Below are positions 25,892 to 34,493 of a DNA stretch of 64,000 nt, piece by piece. The position numbers and the translations under genes were made by a program. The stretch lies in NCBI RefSeq assembly GCF_024585265.1, contig NZ_CP036533.1, forward strand, positions 3,481,001 through 3,545,000, in the 5' to 3' direction. The notes beneath the pieces are model-generated. The model saw nothing but the letters and a program-made list of their open reading frames with translations, was not told where the DNA came from and searched no databases. This DNA comes from Bradyrhizobium sp. WBAH42. GTDB lineage: Bacteria; Pseudomonadota; Alphaproteobacteria; Rhizobiales; Xanthobacteraceae. Positions within the stretch are counted from its first letter, which is position 1, and each line of letters begins with the position of its first letter.

Positions 25892-27928
25892 TCACGGGCC
25901 TGCGACCTGTTGCAGCCTGTTGAAGCGCGCCTTCTGCTCGCTGCTCAGCGTGGCATAGAATTCGTCCAGGGCCGGCTCGACCAGCTTCGCGGCCGTCAAC
26001 ATGGCCTCGAGCCGGTGCTGCATCGTCTCGAGCCGTCCAATAGGCGTCAGCGGCGCATCGTTCGGACAGGCCGCCTGGAGGCCCTCAACGCCCTTCGCCG
26101 TCGCTTCGCTGAGCCGATCGAGCGCCTCCTTCTGCTTACCAGCGGGGTGGAGCACGGCTTCGATCCTCTGGATCGGCAGCTGCGTCAGGCTGGACTTCGG
26201 ATCGCCGCAGCCCTCGCTACTCGCCTCCTGCTGCTGCGGAGAGCGCTCGCCGACATTGGGACCGAGCGCGTTGAAGCGGGCCTGCTGCTCGTCACTGAGC
26301 GAGTTGTAGAAATTCTCCAGCGCCGGTCGAACGATCTTGACGGCTTCAAGCGTCGCGCTGATGCGGTTCATCATCGCGCGCAAGCGGCCAGGAGGAGTCA
26401 GTGCATAAGTCTCCGTGCACGAGTCCTTGAACACACCGGCAGCGTTGGCCGCCGCCGTCTTGAGCTCGTCCAACAATGCGCGTTGCTCCGGCGTCGGCCG
26501 CACCGCCTGTGCGATATCGGCAAGCGGCCAGGCGGTCACGCCCTTGTCCGGTGTGGCGCACAATTGCTGAAGCATCTGCGGGCTCACGCTGGCGCGCTGG
26601 CGCGCGCGGTAGCTGCCGCCGGCTTGCGGAGTGTCATACGGGTAGGTGCTGGCATAAGCGGAGTAAGGGCCGTCACCGCCCCAGAACACGGTGTCGACGA
26701 AGTCGTCATAGGCGTACGCCCAATATCCGGGCTCGTAGGCATAGGACCAGAACGTGTAGTTGAAAATGTCGGAATAGGCGTAAGGCCAGAACACGGGCCC
26801 AAGCCAAGCCACGAACACCGCGGGATGACGGTGACGCCAGGCCTGTCGGGGAGCCCAGCCGCTTTGGCGGGCGGCGAGCGCCGCCTGGGTCTGCGGAGTG
26901 GCCTGGTCGCGGAAGCGCTCGGCAAACCGGCCGCGCTGGGTGGCCTGCGCAGCCGCAAGTGTCGCAGCGCGCTCCGCCGGGGCCTGCAATCCAAGCCGCT
27001 GCTGGCGCGCCAGGTCAATTTGCTGCGCGCGCTGCTCTCGGCCGAGCAAACGGTTCTGCGCCTGGAGCGTCCGTTGCTGCTCGCGCAACGCTCGCACGCC
27101 TTCGGGCTTTTGCGACTGCAATTGCTGCACCCGCTGCTGCAGGCGTTCGATGCGGGCCTGGCGCTCCGTTGTCTGGCGCGTCAGCATGTCGCGCTGGCGC
27201 TGCTCGACCTGCTGCGAGCGCTGTTGGACACGTTGCTCGCGCTCAAGAAGGCGGCTCTGCGACTGCAGCAACCGTTGCTGCTGTTGTCGCGCCCTTGGGT
27301 CTTCCGTCTTCTGCGATTGCAATTGCTGCACGCGCTGCTGCAAGCGGTCGATGCGGTCTTGGCGTTCCGCGGATTGGCGCGAAAGCATCTGGCGCGGCGG
27401 TCCCGATCGCTCGCTCACGGCCGGGGGTGCACTTGGGCGCGAAGGGGTGGCGATATGCGGCGTCGGCCGCGGCGCCATGGCCGGACGTTGTGGCGCTGCC
27501 GGCGGGGGGTGGAATTCGCGCCGCGGCGCCGCCACCTGCGGGGCGGCTCGCGGGGCACTGAATTGTGGGCTCGGGCGCGGTGGCGGTGATGCGATGTGCG
27601 GCGCCGGACGTGGCGCCATTGCCGGCCGCTGCGGCGCGGAAGGGGGATGGAATGCCGGCGCGGCGGGACGCGCCATGGCTGGCGGTGCCGCCGGACGCGC
27701 CATGGCTGGCGGTGCCGCCGGACGAGCCATTGCTGGCGGTGCTGCTGGACGAGCCATAGCCGGTGGTGCTGCCGGACGGGCCATGGCCGGTGGTGCTGAT
27801 GGCGGCGCTGCGGCTGCCCCTGGTGGTCCACCTCGTCCGTGTCCGAGGGGTCCCTGGGCCGACGCGCTCGTCGTCAGCATCGAGGCACCAACTAAAACAG
27901 CCGTCAGGCAAACGCCACGCGGAAGCAT
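25892..27928 (-). CDS. Exported repeat-rich protein with two LTXXQ/Spy-like domains
   Basis: A 678-residue protein starting at 27928 after GGGAGCG, with a signal peptide (MLPRGVCLTAVLVGASMLTT, cleavage after SASAQ). The order of parts is: a Pro/Ala region with five nine-residue MARPAAPPA units; a Pro-rich spacer; a Gln/Arg-rich coiled-coil region (QRVQQLQSQK repeated); an aromatic segment (FWPYAYSDIFNYTFWSYAYE); then two C-terminal repeats of about 110 residues. Each repeat ends in a Leu-Ser-x-Glu-Gln motif (SLSDEQQARFNAL and TLSSEQKARFNRL), the mark of the LTXXQ family to which the Spy/CpxP chaperones belong. A periplasmic stress or metal-response role is possible; the size and layout are unusual. 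Confidence 0.82.
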   Translation of the reverse strand: MLPRGVCLTAVLVGASMLTTSASAQGPLGHGRGGPPGAAAAPPSAPPAMARPAAPPAMARPAAPPAMARPAAPPAMARPAAPPAMARPAAPAFHPPSAPQRPAMAPRPAPHIASPPPRPSPQFSAPRAAPQVAAPRREFHPPPAAPQRPAMAPRPTPHIATPSRPSAPPAVSERSGPPRQMLSRQSAERQDRIDRLQQRVQQLQSQKTEDPRARQQQQRLLQSQSRLLEREQRVQQRSQQVEQRQRDMLTRQTTERQARIERLQQRVQQLQSQKPEGVRALREQQRTLQAQNRLLGREQRAQQIDLARQQRLGLQAPAERAATLAAAQATQRGRFAERFRDQATPQTQAALAARQSGWAPRQAWRHRHPAVFVAWLGPVFWPYAYSDIFNYTFWSYAYEPGYWAYAYDDFVDTVFWGGDGPYSAYASTYPYDTPQAGGSYRARQRASVSPQMLQQLCATPDKGVTAWPLADIAQAVRPTPEQRALLDELKTAAANAAGVFKDSCTETYALTPPGRLRAMMNRISATLEAVKIVRPALENFYNSLSDEQQARFNALGPNVGERSPQQQEASSEGCGDPKSSLTQLPIQRIEAVLHPAGKQKEALDRLSEATAKGVEGLQAACPNDAPLTPIGRLETMQHRLEAMLTAAKLVEPALDEFYATLSSEQKARFNRLQQVAGP
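27667..27801 (-). repeat. Five tandem 27-base units coding MARPAAPPA
   Basis: Five head-to-tail 27-base units lie within the 5' part of the LTXXQ-protein gene. The first two (27667-27693 and 27694-27720) are identical and the others differ at a few, mostly silent, positions. The array encodes a flexible Pro/Ala linker just after the signal peptide and is expected to vary in copy number. Confidence 0.85.
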
Positions 27929-28034
27929 GATCTTCGCTCCCAGCTCGTAATCGCCCACGACTTTCAACGCACGGCCGGCGGAATCGTTCGTTGCTGGCCA
28001 CTGCCGGCATTGCGATCTTCCGACGCAGGCAGCC

Positions 28035-28142
28035 TCAAGAGAGATCCTGCGTCAGGGTGGTGGCGAGCCGCTCCAGCGCCCAGTCGATCTCGAGCGGCCG
28101 TCCAGGTTTGACCAGCTTGGCGGCCGTCAGTATGGCCGCTCT
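28035..28142 (-). pseudogene. Chimeric relic: LTXXQ-domain piece joined to an ornithine-aminotransferase tail
   Basis: Read on the minus strand, the frame ends [16 protein letters not shown] and stop. This equals the last residues of the rocD product encoded at 31182-32396 ([16 protein letters not shown]), with only a few base changes over about 48 bases. Immediately upstream and in the same frame is AAILTAAKLVKP, matching EAMLTAAKLVEP in the second LTXXQ domain. No start or complete domain is present. It appears to be a recombination scar containing pieces of two genes of this neighbourhood. Confidence 0.6.
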
Positions 28143-28254
28143 GAATTTGCGTCCGCGTTCGGCGGCAGAAGGGGCATTGGTCGGACTCGCGGCTCGCTGG
28201 CCGCGGTTGACCCAACCGAAACATTGGCCCGGGGCTTCTGTCCCACGTTTTGCG

Positions 28255-28473
28255 TTAGGACCACGGCGGCTCTTCGCTCGCCCCGGCTGCCTCGTGGTGG
28301 ATCGTGAAACCCGCCGAACGCAAGCCGGTCAGCAACACAGTTCTTACAGAGGCAGGATCGAATCCAATATCCTTGGCGTTTGGCGGATGTGCCTCGCTGC
28401 CCTTCAATCGGAGCGCCAAGTGCAATTGCTCGCAAAGGTGCTGAACCACGAGATTGACCTGATCGTCAGTCAT
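28255..28473 (-). CDS. Small hypothetical protein (72 residues)
   Basis: The ATG at 28473 has AGGA ten bases upstream; an in-frame ATG at 28482 is less well placed. The product (MTDDQVNLVVQHLCEQLHLA, DPASVRTVLLTGLRSAGFTI) has plausible amphipathic helices and codon use like a real gene, and ends in an acidic Pro-containing tail. I do not recognise a family. It lies between two relics in accessory DNA, so it might be a survivor or itself a remnant. Confidence 0.48.
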   Translation of the reverse strand: MTDDQVNLVVQHLCEQLHLALRLKGSEAHPPNAKDIGFDPASVRTVLLTGLRSAGFTIHHEAAGASEEPPWS

Positions 28474-28544
28474 GATCTGCATTTCCTGCTACCGTTTTGC
28501 CTCCCAATTAGTAGCACACATGAAAATAGGCCGGTACGCGATAG

Positions 28545-28799
28545 TCGAATGATCGGCGCGAACGGGCGCCCGATGATCCGGCGCCGGCCTGTGAGTCGGC
28601 CCTGGTTGCAGCGCAGTCAACGCTGGCTGCGCTCCAGGCTTCACCGCCCGACGACCAGCAACATATTTCCATCGATACTGCTCTGCACTATGGCGATGCC
28701 GCATACCGCAATATTGGCTCTGGCAATCGCCTCGACTTCACCGCCGTCGGGCGCGACATCAACATCCTCAGCCGGCTGGGAGGCGATGGGGCGGCTTGA
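28545..28799 (+). pseudogene. Relic of a class III adenylate/guanylate cyclase catalytic domain
   Basis: The frame from 28545 (just after an in-frame TAG) to the TGA at 28797 reads ACESALVAAQSTLAALQA, then ISIDTALHYGDAAYRNIGSG and NRLDFTAVGRDINILSRL. This is the C-terminal half of a class III cyclase domain: the GDAxYxNIG and RLDFTxVG motifs and the N-x-x-x-R pair are preserved. There is no start, no metal-binding first half and a premature end after GGDGAA. It lies directly upstream of the receptor-channel gene. Confidence 0.72.
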
Positions 28800-28887
28800 A
28801 AAACGCTCTCAGCGGCGGCAATCTTGACATGACTGAGGCCTCGATCTTGAGAATCTCGGCTTATGCCGATCGATGCAAGGATCGACG

Positions 28888-31137
28888 ATGAAGCAGCGGC
28901 TTATAATGTGGCTTGCCGTTGTTGCGAGCGTCGCCTTGGTGCTCGCCGTCGCCTGGGCCGCCATCCTCTGGACCCGTCCGGAGCCTATTCGTATCGCATT
29001 CGCCAATTCGCTCTCTGGCCCGTCCGCTCCGGCCGGGACGGAAAGCCTGGTCGCGACGCAGCTTGCAATCGACGAGGTGAACGGCAAGGGTGGCGTCAAC
29101 GGGCGGCCGATTGAACTCGTTCTGTTCGACGACGCAAGCGATCCAGCCGTGGCGCGCGCGAATGCGCAGGCGATCGCCAACAGCCCATGCGTCGCTGTGC
29201 TCGGGCACTATCTCAGCTCCGCATCGATCGCGGCGGCGCCGGTATATAAGGACGCGCGGATCCCGGCACTCACGGGAGGCGCGGCTGCCGACGAGCTGAC
29301 ATCCGGTCATGAATACTACTTTCGTGCGCTGTCACCGGTCTCCGCGCAGGCGCGCTCGATCGCGGAACATCTGCGCGCCGTGATGAAGGAGCCAAAAGTC
29401 CGCCTTGTTCACACGCTCGATTCCTATGGCAAGAGCTTTGCGCGCGGATTTGCGGCTACCTATCCGTCGGAGCAGTTGCGCGCATTCGGACTGGACGTCG
29501 CCCCGAGTCGGATTGGATCGATGGACGAGGCGCTGGACGCCGCCGCGCAGGAACCTGGCCCTGGCATCATCGTCGTTGGCGCGGCAGCCGATTATATCGC
29601 AGCCATCGTCAAGGGGCTGCGCCGCCGCGGCATCAAGGGCACGATCATCACAACCCAGGGGGCGGGTCGCGAAAGCTATTTGAAGAATTTCGTCGACGAG
29701 CCCGAGGAAAAAGCGCGTCCGGGTTTCTTTAGTGAGAATCTGTATGCCGCATCGTCGCTGATTTTCGATAGCGCCGGCGAGGCGGCGCAGGTTTTTGCTG
29801 CCGACTACAAAGCGAAAGCGGGAACCTCCCCAAGCTGGGTTGGCGGCGGCTCGTATGACGCCGCGCGTCTGATGATCGATGCGCTGAGACGAGCTGCCGT
29901 ACATCGCCGGTTTATGAGTCAGGGGATTCAGAAACAATCCGACAGCAAGGCTGCAGATCGCGACCGCGTGCGCGTCGCACTGGCCGCAATCGACAGTCCG
30001 AAATCGGCGGTCGTCGGGCTGACCGGGCGACTCTATTTCAATGCGAACCGCGACATTCCGCGCCCGATCCGAATGGGCTTCTTCCGCTACGGTCGGTTCG
30101 TCACGGCGCCGCTGCAACTCGTGCGGATCGATCAGCCTAGTGGAATCGATCTCGCTGCAGAACAGGAGGCGGGCCATGTCATCGCGTTCGAGGATCGGCG
30201 CTACTGGATTCAGCGCGTTGTTTATACCGGCATCGACATCATTCGCGTCGGCCGGATTGACGTGAAGCAAAATTCGTTCAACGTCGACTTCTATCTCTGG
30301 ATGCGGTTCGCTGGCGACGATGCGGCGGAGACGCACGTCGAATTCCCGGCCTTGCTGGATCGTGGGGCGTTCGATCCGGCTCGGCCGATGCAGGCTGGAA
30401 AGGAAGATGGCCTGAGCTATCGGCTCTATCGCGTCAGCGGCGATTTCAAGGCCCGTTTCGATCTCCATGATTATCCGTTCGACACGCAGCAGTTGCGTCT
30501 GCATTTCCAGAATACGGAACAGCGGCGGGAACTCATCACCTATGTCATCGATCGGTTCGGCTTGCGCCTCGCCGACGACGGAAGCTCGCGGGCCGAGGAC
30601 GGGGCCTATTCCGGACTTCAGCTCTGGCGATTTCTCGGACTGAACTATTTCGTCGAATCCCTGTCCAGTGGCTCGACGCTCGGAAAGGCGTCCTTGTTTG
30701 GCGCCGAAGCAAGTACGGAATTTGCGGGCTTCGATGCGGTCATCATGCTGCGCCGCAGCTCCGCCATCTACATGCTGAAGAACCTGCTGCCGCTGTTTCT
30801 GCTCGTGCTCGTCGTATTCACGACGCTGTTCTTTCCCGAAACCATGTTTCGTGAACGCGTGACGATCCCAGTAACCTCGATCCTGGCGAGCGCGGTGCTG
30901 CTCGTAGCGGTGAACAGTCAGATCGGCGATGTCGGATACACGGTGGTGGTCGAAGAGATGTTCTACATCTTCTTTGTACTATGTCTCATGACGGTATTTG
31001 CGGGCTACAGGCATGAAAAACTTCGGGACGCCGGCCGAAAGCGCGTCGCAGTTGTTTTGGATCGCGCAGCGCAGGTCGTTTATGCCGGGACGGTGCTCGC
31101 TGTCATCGTCGTGCTCTACCGGCGTTATGCCGTGTGA
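28888..31137 (+). CDS. Periplasmic-binding-protein / pentameric ligand-gated ion channel fusion
   Basis: A 749-residue membrane receptor. Residues 7-28 form a signal or anchor helix. Residues about 33-410 form a type I periplasmic binding fold of the branched-chain amino-acid type (IRIAFANSLSGPSAPAGTES, LVATQLAIDEVNGKGGVNGR, IPALTGGAAADEL). From about 440 comes a Cys-loop-receptor extracellular domain (VYTGIDIIRVGRIDVKQNSF, then FDLHDYPFDTQQLRLHF with DYPFD at 528-532 and no cysteines, as in prokaryotic members). Four helices follow: M1 about 629-650, M2 about 658-679, M3 about 686-707, M4 about 729-749. The layout and motifs align with the proton-gated channel GLIC. Start at 28888 has AAGGATCG upstream; 28873 is an alternative. 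Predicted inner-membrane channel gated by a periplasmic ligand. Confidence 0.9.
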   Translation: MKQRLIMWLAVVASVALVLAVAWAAILWTRPEPIRIAFANSLSGPSAPAGTESLVATQLAIDEVNGKGGVNGRPIELVLFDDASDPAVARANAQAIANSPCVAVLGHYLSSASIAAAPVYKDARIPALTGGAAADELTSGHEYYFRALSPVSAQARSIAEHLRAVMKEPKVRLVHTLDSYGKSFARGFAATYPSEQLRAFGLDVAPSRIGSMDEALDAAAQEPGPGIIVVGAAADYIAAIVKGLRRRGIKGTIITTQGAGRESYLKNFVDEPEEKARPGFFSENLYAASSLIFDSAGEAAQVFAADYKAKAGTSPSWVGGGSYDAARLMIDALRRAAVHRRFMSQGIQKQSDSKAADRDRVRVALAAIDSPKSAVVGLTGRLYFNANRDIPRPIRMGFFRYGRFVTAPLQLVRIDQPSGIDLAAEQEAGHVIAFEDRRYWIQRVVYTGIDIIRVGRIDVKQNSFNVDFYLWMRFAGDDAAETHVEFPALLDRGAFDPARPMQAGKEDGLSYRLYRVSGDFKARFDLHDYPFDTQQLRLHFQNTEQRRELITYVIDRFGLRLADDGSSRAEDGAYSGLQLWRFLGLNYFVESLSSGSTLGKASLFGAEASTEFAGFDAVIMLRRSSAIYMLKNLLPLFLLVLVVFTTLFFPETMFRERVTIPVTSILASAVLLVAVNSQIGDVGYTVVVEEMFYIFFVLCLMTVFAGYRHEKLRDAGRKRVAVVLDRAAQVVYAGTVLAVIVVLYRRYAV

Positions 31138-31181
31138 GGCAAGCGTGGATACCTCGCCGACCCGCCACACCTTCTTGAAAT

Positions 31182-32396
31182 TCAGGAGAAATCCTGCGTC
31201 AGGGTGGTCGCGAGCCGCTCAAGCGCCCAGTCGACCTGGTCGCTGGTGATCACCAGTGGCGGAGCAATGCGGATCGTTTGCTCATGGGTATCCTTGGCGA
31301 GGATGCCCTTGCCCTGGAGCGTCTCGCAGTAGCGGCGAGCGCGGCCGGCCTCGGGATGCAGCTCGACCGCCAGCATCAAGCCGCGCCCGCGCACCTCGCG
31401 GATCGTATTGGCGCGGATGGCTTTCAGGCCTTCCAGAAAGCGCGCGCCCTGCAGGGCCGCGTTCTCGATCATGCCTTCCTCGACCAGCACGCGCATCGCC
31501 GCGCGTGCCACCGCGCAGGCAAGTGGGTTGCCTCCGAAGGTCGAGCCGTGCTGCCCGGGCCTCAATGTCCCGAGCACTTCGTTGTTCGAGAGCACGGCCG
31601 AGACCGGATAGAAGCCGCCGGACAGGGCTTTGCCGAGCAGCGTCACGTCTGCTTCTATACCCTCGTGCTGTTCGGCGAGCAGCTTGCCGGTGCGGCCGAG
31701 CCCGGTCTGGATCTCGTCGAGCACCAGCATCACGTTGTTGGCGGTGCAGAGCTCCCGGACCTCAGTGAAATAGCCGGGCGGGGGAATGATGACACCGGCT
31801 TCGCCCTGGATCGGCTCGACCAGAAAGGCGACGGTGTTCGGCGTGATTGCGTCCCGCAGCGCTGCGGCGTCGCCGAACGGGATGATCTTGAAGCCCGGCG
31901 CGAACGGCCCGAAATGGGCGCGTGTCTCGGGATCGGTCGAAAAGCCGACGATGCCCAGCGTGCGTCCGTGGAAATTGTTGGCGCAGACGATGATCTCGGC
32001 CTGGCCGTCCGGCACGCCCTTCACCTCGTAGCCCCATTTGCGGACCGACTTGATCGCGCTTTCGACGGCCTCCGCGCCGCTGTTCATCGGCAGCACCTTG
32101 TGGGAGCCGGTGAGCGCCGCGACCTCCTCATAGAACAAGGCGAGCTGGTCGTTGTGGAAGGCGCGCGAGGTGAGCGTCAGCCTGTGCGCCTGTTCGACCA
32201 TCGCGGCCAGGATCTTGGGGTGGCAGTGGCCCTGGCTGACCGCCGAATAGGCGGACAGGCAATCGAGGTACCGGTTGCCTTCGGTATCCCAGACCCAGAC
32301 ACCTTCGCCGCGCGCAAGGACGACCCCGATCGGCTCGTAATTGTGGGCGCCAAAGCGTGCTTCCGTCGCAACGAAATCAATGACCGACGCGCTCAT
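31182..32396 (-). CDS. rocD: Ornithine aminotransferase (ornithine-oxo-acid transaminase)
   Basis: A 404-residue class III PLP aminotransferase converting ornithine and 2-oxoglutarate to glutamate semialdehyde and glutamate. Motifs include [68 protein letters not shown] and [17 protein letters not shown] with the PLP Lys. [15 protein letters not shown] completes the set. The whole is closer to RocD than to acetylornithine aminotransferase. GGAGTGACGG precedes the ATG. It converges on the receptor-channel gene with only 44 bases between stops. No arginase or ornithine cyclodeaminase gene is nearby. A duplicated 3' tail lies at 28035. Confidence 0.9.
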   Translation of the reverse strand: MSASVIDFVATEARFGAHNYEPIGVVLARGEGVWVWDTEGNRYLDCLSAYSAVSQGHCHPKILAAMVEQAHRLTLTSRAFHNDQLALFYEEVAALTGSHKVLPMNSGAEAVESAIKSVRKWGYEVKGVPDGQAEIIVCANNFHGRTLGIVGFSTDPETRAHFGPFAPGFKIIPFGDAAALRDAITPNTVAFLVEPIQGEAGVIIPPPGYFTEVRELCTANNVMLVLDEIQTGLGRTGKLLAEQHEGIEADVTLLGKALSGGFYPVSAVLSNNEVLGTLRPGQHGSTFGGNPLACAVARAAMRVLVEEGMIENAALQGARFLEGLKAIRANTIREVRGRGLMLAVELHPEAGRARRYCETLQGKGILAKDTHEQTIRIAPPLVITSDQVDWALERLATTLTQDFS

Positions 32397-32624
32397 CTGC
32401 CGTCACTCCATTGCTGCGCGGACGTCAACCGACGGCATCGCCGGTCGCGCCCAAATGAATGTGAGTATCGGTTTGCCAGCTCGGAAGCCTTGGTGCGCCG
32501 ATGGCGCGGCGTGGCCTGATAGTCCCGAAATGTCAGGTGGTTCTGCCGGGCCACAGGGCGCCGTTCGGCGACCCAGGCTCTACGGTGCATGGGGTTGTTT
32601 TCGCAGTTTTTGTTGTCGAGCCCG

Positions 32625-33845
32625 TCAGCGAAGCGCGCAAGGCACGCTCAGGAAGCCGCGGAACCGCACCCGTCCGCCGCGTACCGGCTGGCCGCTCACG
32701 GCATAGTTCGGGAAGCGCGCCAGGAAGCGCGAGATCGCAATCGCCCCTTCGAGCCGCGCCAGCGCCATGCCGGCGCATTGATGCGCGCCAGTGGCGAAGG
32801 CGAGGTGCCGGTTCGGCGTGCGCGCGATGTCGAAACGCTCAGGGTCCGGAAACTGCGCAGGGTCGCGGTTCGCCGCGCCAATGCACAGCGTCACCGACGT
32901 GCCGGCGTCGAGCATGACGCCGCCGAGCTCGACCCTCTCGGTGGTCATGCGGTTGCCGAGCTGGTTGGAGCTCTCGTAGCGCAGTATTTCCTCGACCGCG
33001 GTCTTGATCATGTCGGGGTTCTCGATCAGGCGCTGCCTCTGGTCGGGATCACGGTCGAGCGCCACAAGGCCGTTGCCGATCAGATTGGTGGTGGTCTCGT
33101 GGCCGGCATTGAGCAGGAAGATGCAATTGTGCAGCAGCTCCTTCTCGGTCAGCCGCTCGCCGTTCTCCTCGCCCTGGATCAGGCGCGTCAGCACGTCGCG
33201 CTCGGGATTGCCGGGCTTTGCGCGCCGGTGCGCGACCAGCGTCTGCAGATAGCCGAGGAAGTCCGCCACCGCCTTGTTGCCGCGCGCGGCAGCCTCGGTC
33301 GATACCACCGGTTCGAGCGCACCCAGGATCGCCAGCGACCAGTCGCGCAGCGGGCCGCGCTCCTCGTGAGGCACGTCGAGCAGATTGCCGATCACCTCGA
33401 TGGGAATGGACGCGGCAAAGTCCTCGATCAGTTCGCAAGCGCCCTTGGCGGCAATGGCATCGAGCAGGCCGTCGACGAGCTTGATGAGGTCCCCTTCCAT
33501 GCTCGCGATCGCGCGCGGCGACAGTGCGCCCATGATCAGGCGGCGCACGCGGGTGTGGGAGGGCGGGTCGTTGAAGACGAGGCTGGTGGTGTGGTGCTCG
33601 TAGAGCGGAGTGTCGCCGTATTTCGGCGCGAACTCGCGCTTCTTGTCCGAGCTGAACGATTTCGTGTTCTTGTAGGTGGTGACGAGATCATCGTAGCGGG
33701 TCAGGAACACGGTGCCGCTGCGCAGGCGCTTGACCGGCTCGTTCTCCCGCAGTGCACGATAGGTCGGATAGGGGTTGTCGTAGAACTCCGGCGTCAGCTT
33801 CTCGAGGTCGAAGCTTGCCGCCAGCGCCTTCGCATCTGCGTTCAT
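32625..33845 (-). CDS. Cytochrome P450
   Basis: A 406-residue soluble class I bacterial P450. Conserved elements: HTRVRRLIMGALSPRAI (C helix with heme-propionate Arg), I-helix oxygen-activation motif AGHET at 247-251, EEILR (ExxR) at 285-289, and the heme-binding loop FATGAHQCAGMALAR with thiolate C357. It needs a ferredoxin and reductase, neither adjacent; the reductase at 6102 is a candidate partner elsewhere in the window. It is divergent from the two-subunit thiamine-diphosphate decarboxylase across about 105 bases. Substrate unknown. The 228 bases between it and rocD hold no recognisable gene. Confidence 0.92.
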   Translation of the reverse strand: MNADAKALAASFDLEKLTPEFYDNPYPTYRALRENEPVKRLRSGTVFLTRYDDLVTTYKNTKSFSSDKKREFAPKYGDTPLYEHHTTSLVFNDPPSHTRVRRLIMGALSPRAIASMEGDLIKLVDGLLDAIAAKGACELIEDFAASIPIEVIGNLLDVPHEERGPLRDWSLAILGALEPVVSTEAAARGNKAVADFLGYLQTLVAHRRAKPGNPERDVLTRLIQGEENGERLTEKELLHNCIFLLNAGHETTTNLIGNGLVALDRDPDQRQRLIENPDMIKTAVEEILRYESSNQLGNRMTTERVELGGVMLDAGTSVTLCIGAANRDPAQFPDPERFDIARTPNRHLAFATGAHQCAGMALARLEGAIAISRFLARFPNYAVSGQPVRGGRVRFRGFLSVPCALR

Positions 33846-33950
33846 CCCGTTATACTCGCCGGTTAAAGCCGATATGCCGTTTTTGTTGTTCTGGTCGACG
33901 CGTGCATGCGTCTACAGTCTTTGCACCTTGCTAGCCGACCGGACAGGAAA

Positions 33951-34493
33951 ATGCACGCACGCGCTGACGCTGCCGACACGGCCCCGAATTGGCCCGACGA
34001 TATTTTCGCGACCTTGCAGCGCTTCGACGTCCGGCAGGTGCCTTACGTGCCTGACGCCGGTCATTCCAGGCTGATCCAGCGCGTGCTGGACTCCTCCACC
34101 ATGCGCGGCATTGCGCTGACGACGGAGGAGGAGGGCGTGGCGCTGCTCGCCGGCGCCTGGGCGGGTGGACAGCGCGGCGTGCTGCTGATGCAGTCGAGCG
34201 GCGTCGGCAATTGCATCAACATGCTGTCGCTGATCCCGATCCTGCGCTTTCCGTTCCTGACGCTTGTGACCATGCGCGGCGAGTGGGGCGAGTTCAATCC
34301 ATGGCAGGTGCCGATGGGCTCGACCACGCAAGGCGTGTTCGAGCTCTCCGGCGTCAAGGTGCTGCGCGCCTCGCACGCAGCCGAGGTGCCGGCCGTGTTA
34401 GAGGCCGCCGCAGCCCAGGCCTACAACGCGCTGACCCCCACCGCTGTCCTTCTGTCGCAGCGCCTGATCGGCGCCAAGGTTTTCACCAAATGA
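33951..34493 (+). CDS. Thiamine-diphosphate decarboxylase alpha (PYR-domain) subunit, sulfopyruvate/phosphonopyruvate type
   Basis: A 180-residue protein matching the PYR half of a ThDP enzyme. TTEEEGVALLAGAWAGGQRG carries the Glu that activates the cofactor, and LLMQSSGVGNCINMLSLIPI and VTMRGEWGEFNPWQVPMG are typical of sulfopyruvate and phosphonopyruvate decarboxylases. Start at 33951 follows AGGAAA; an upstream ATG at 33906 lacks a site. The stop overlaps the beta-subunit start in ATGA. The two chains together make one active site. The true 3-substituted pyruvate substrate is not clear since no other taurine, sulfolactate or phosphonate genes are here. Confidence 0.82.
   Translation: MHARADAADTAPNWPDDIFATLQRFDVRQVPYVPDAGHSRLIQRVLDSSTMRGIALTTEEEGVALLAGAWAGGQRGVLLMQSSGVGNCINMLSLIPILRFPFLTLVTMRGEWGEFNPWQVPMGSTTQGVFELSGVKVLRASHAAEVPAVLEAAAAQAYNALTPTAVLLSQRLIGAKVFTK

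Noticed and set aside
27667..27801. Tandem repeats considered as a CRISPR array
   Set aside because: There are no spacers: the 27-base units are directly adjacent, lie in frame within a coding region, and encode a Pro/Ala linker.
27991..28827. Long plus-strand frame across the relic region
   Set aside because: The translation is low-complexity Arg/Ser/Pro with no family likeness, and it runs through two relics read in other frames.
28873..28890. ATG at 28873 as the start of the receptor-channel gene
   Set aside because: It lacks a ribosome site, while the ATG at 28888 has AAGG eight bases upstream and begins directly with the signal helix. Kept only as an alternative.
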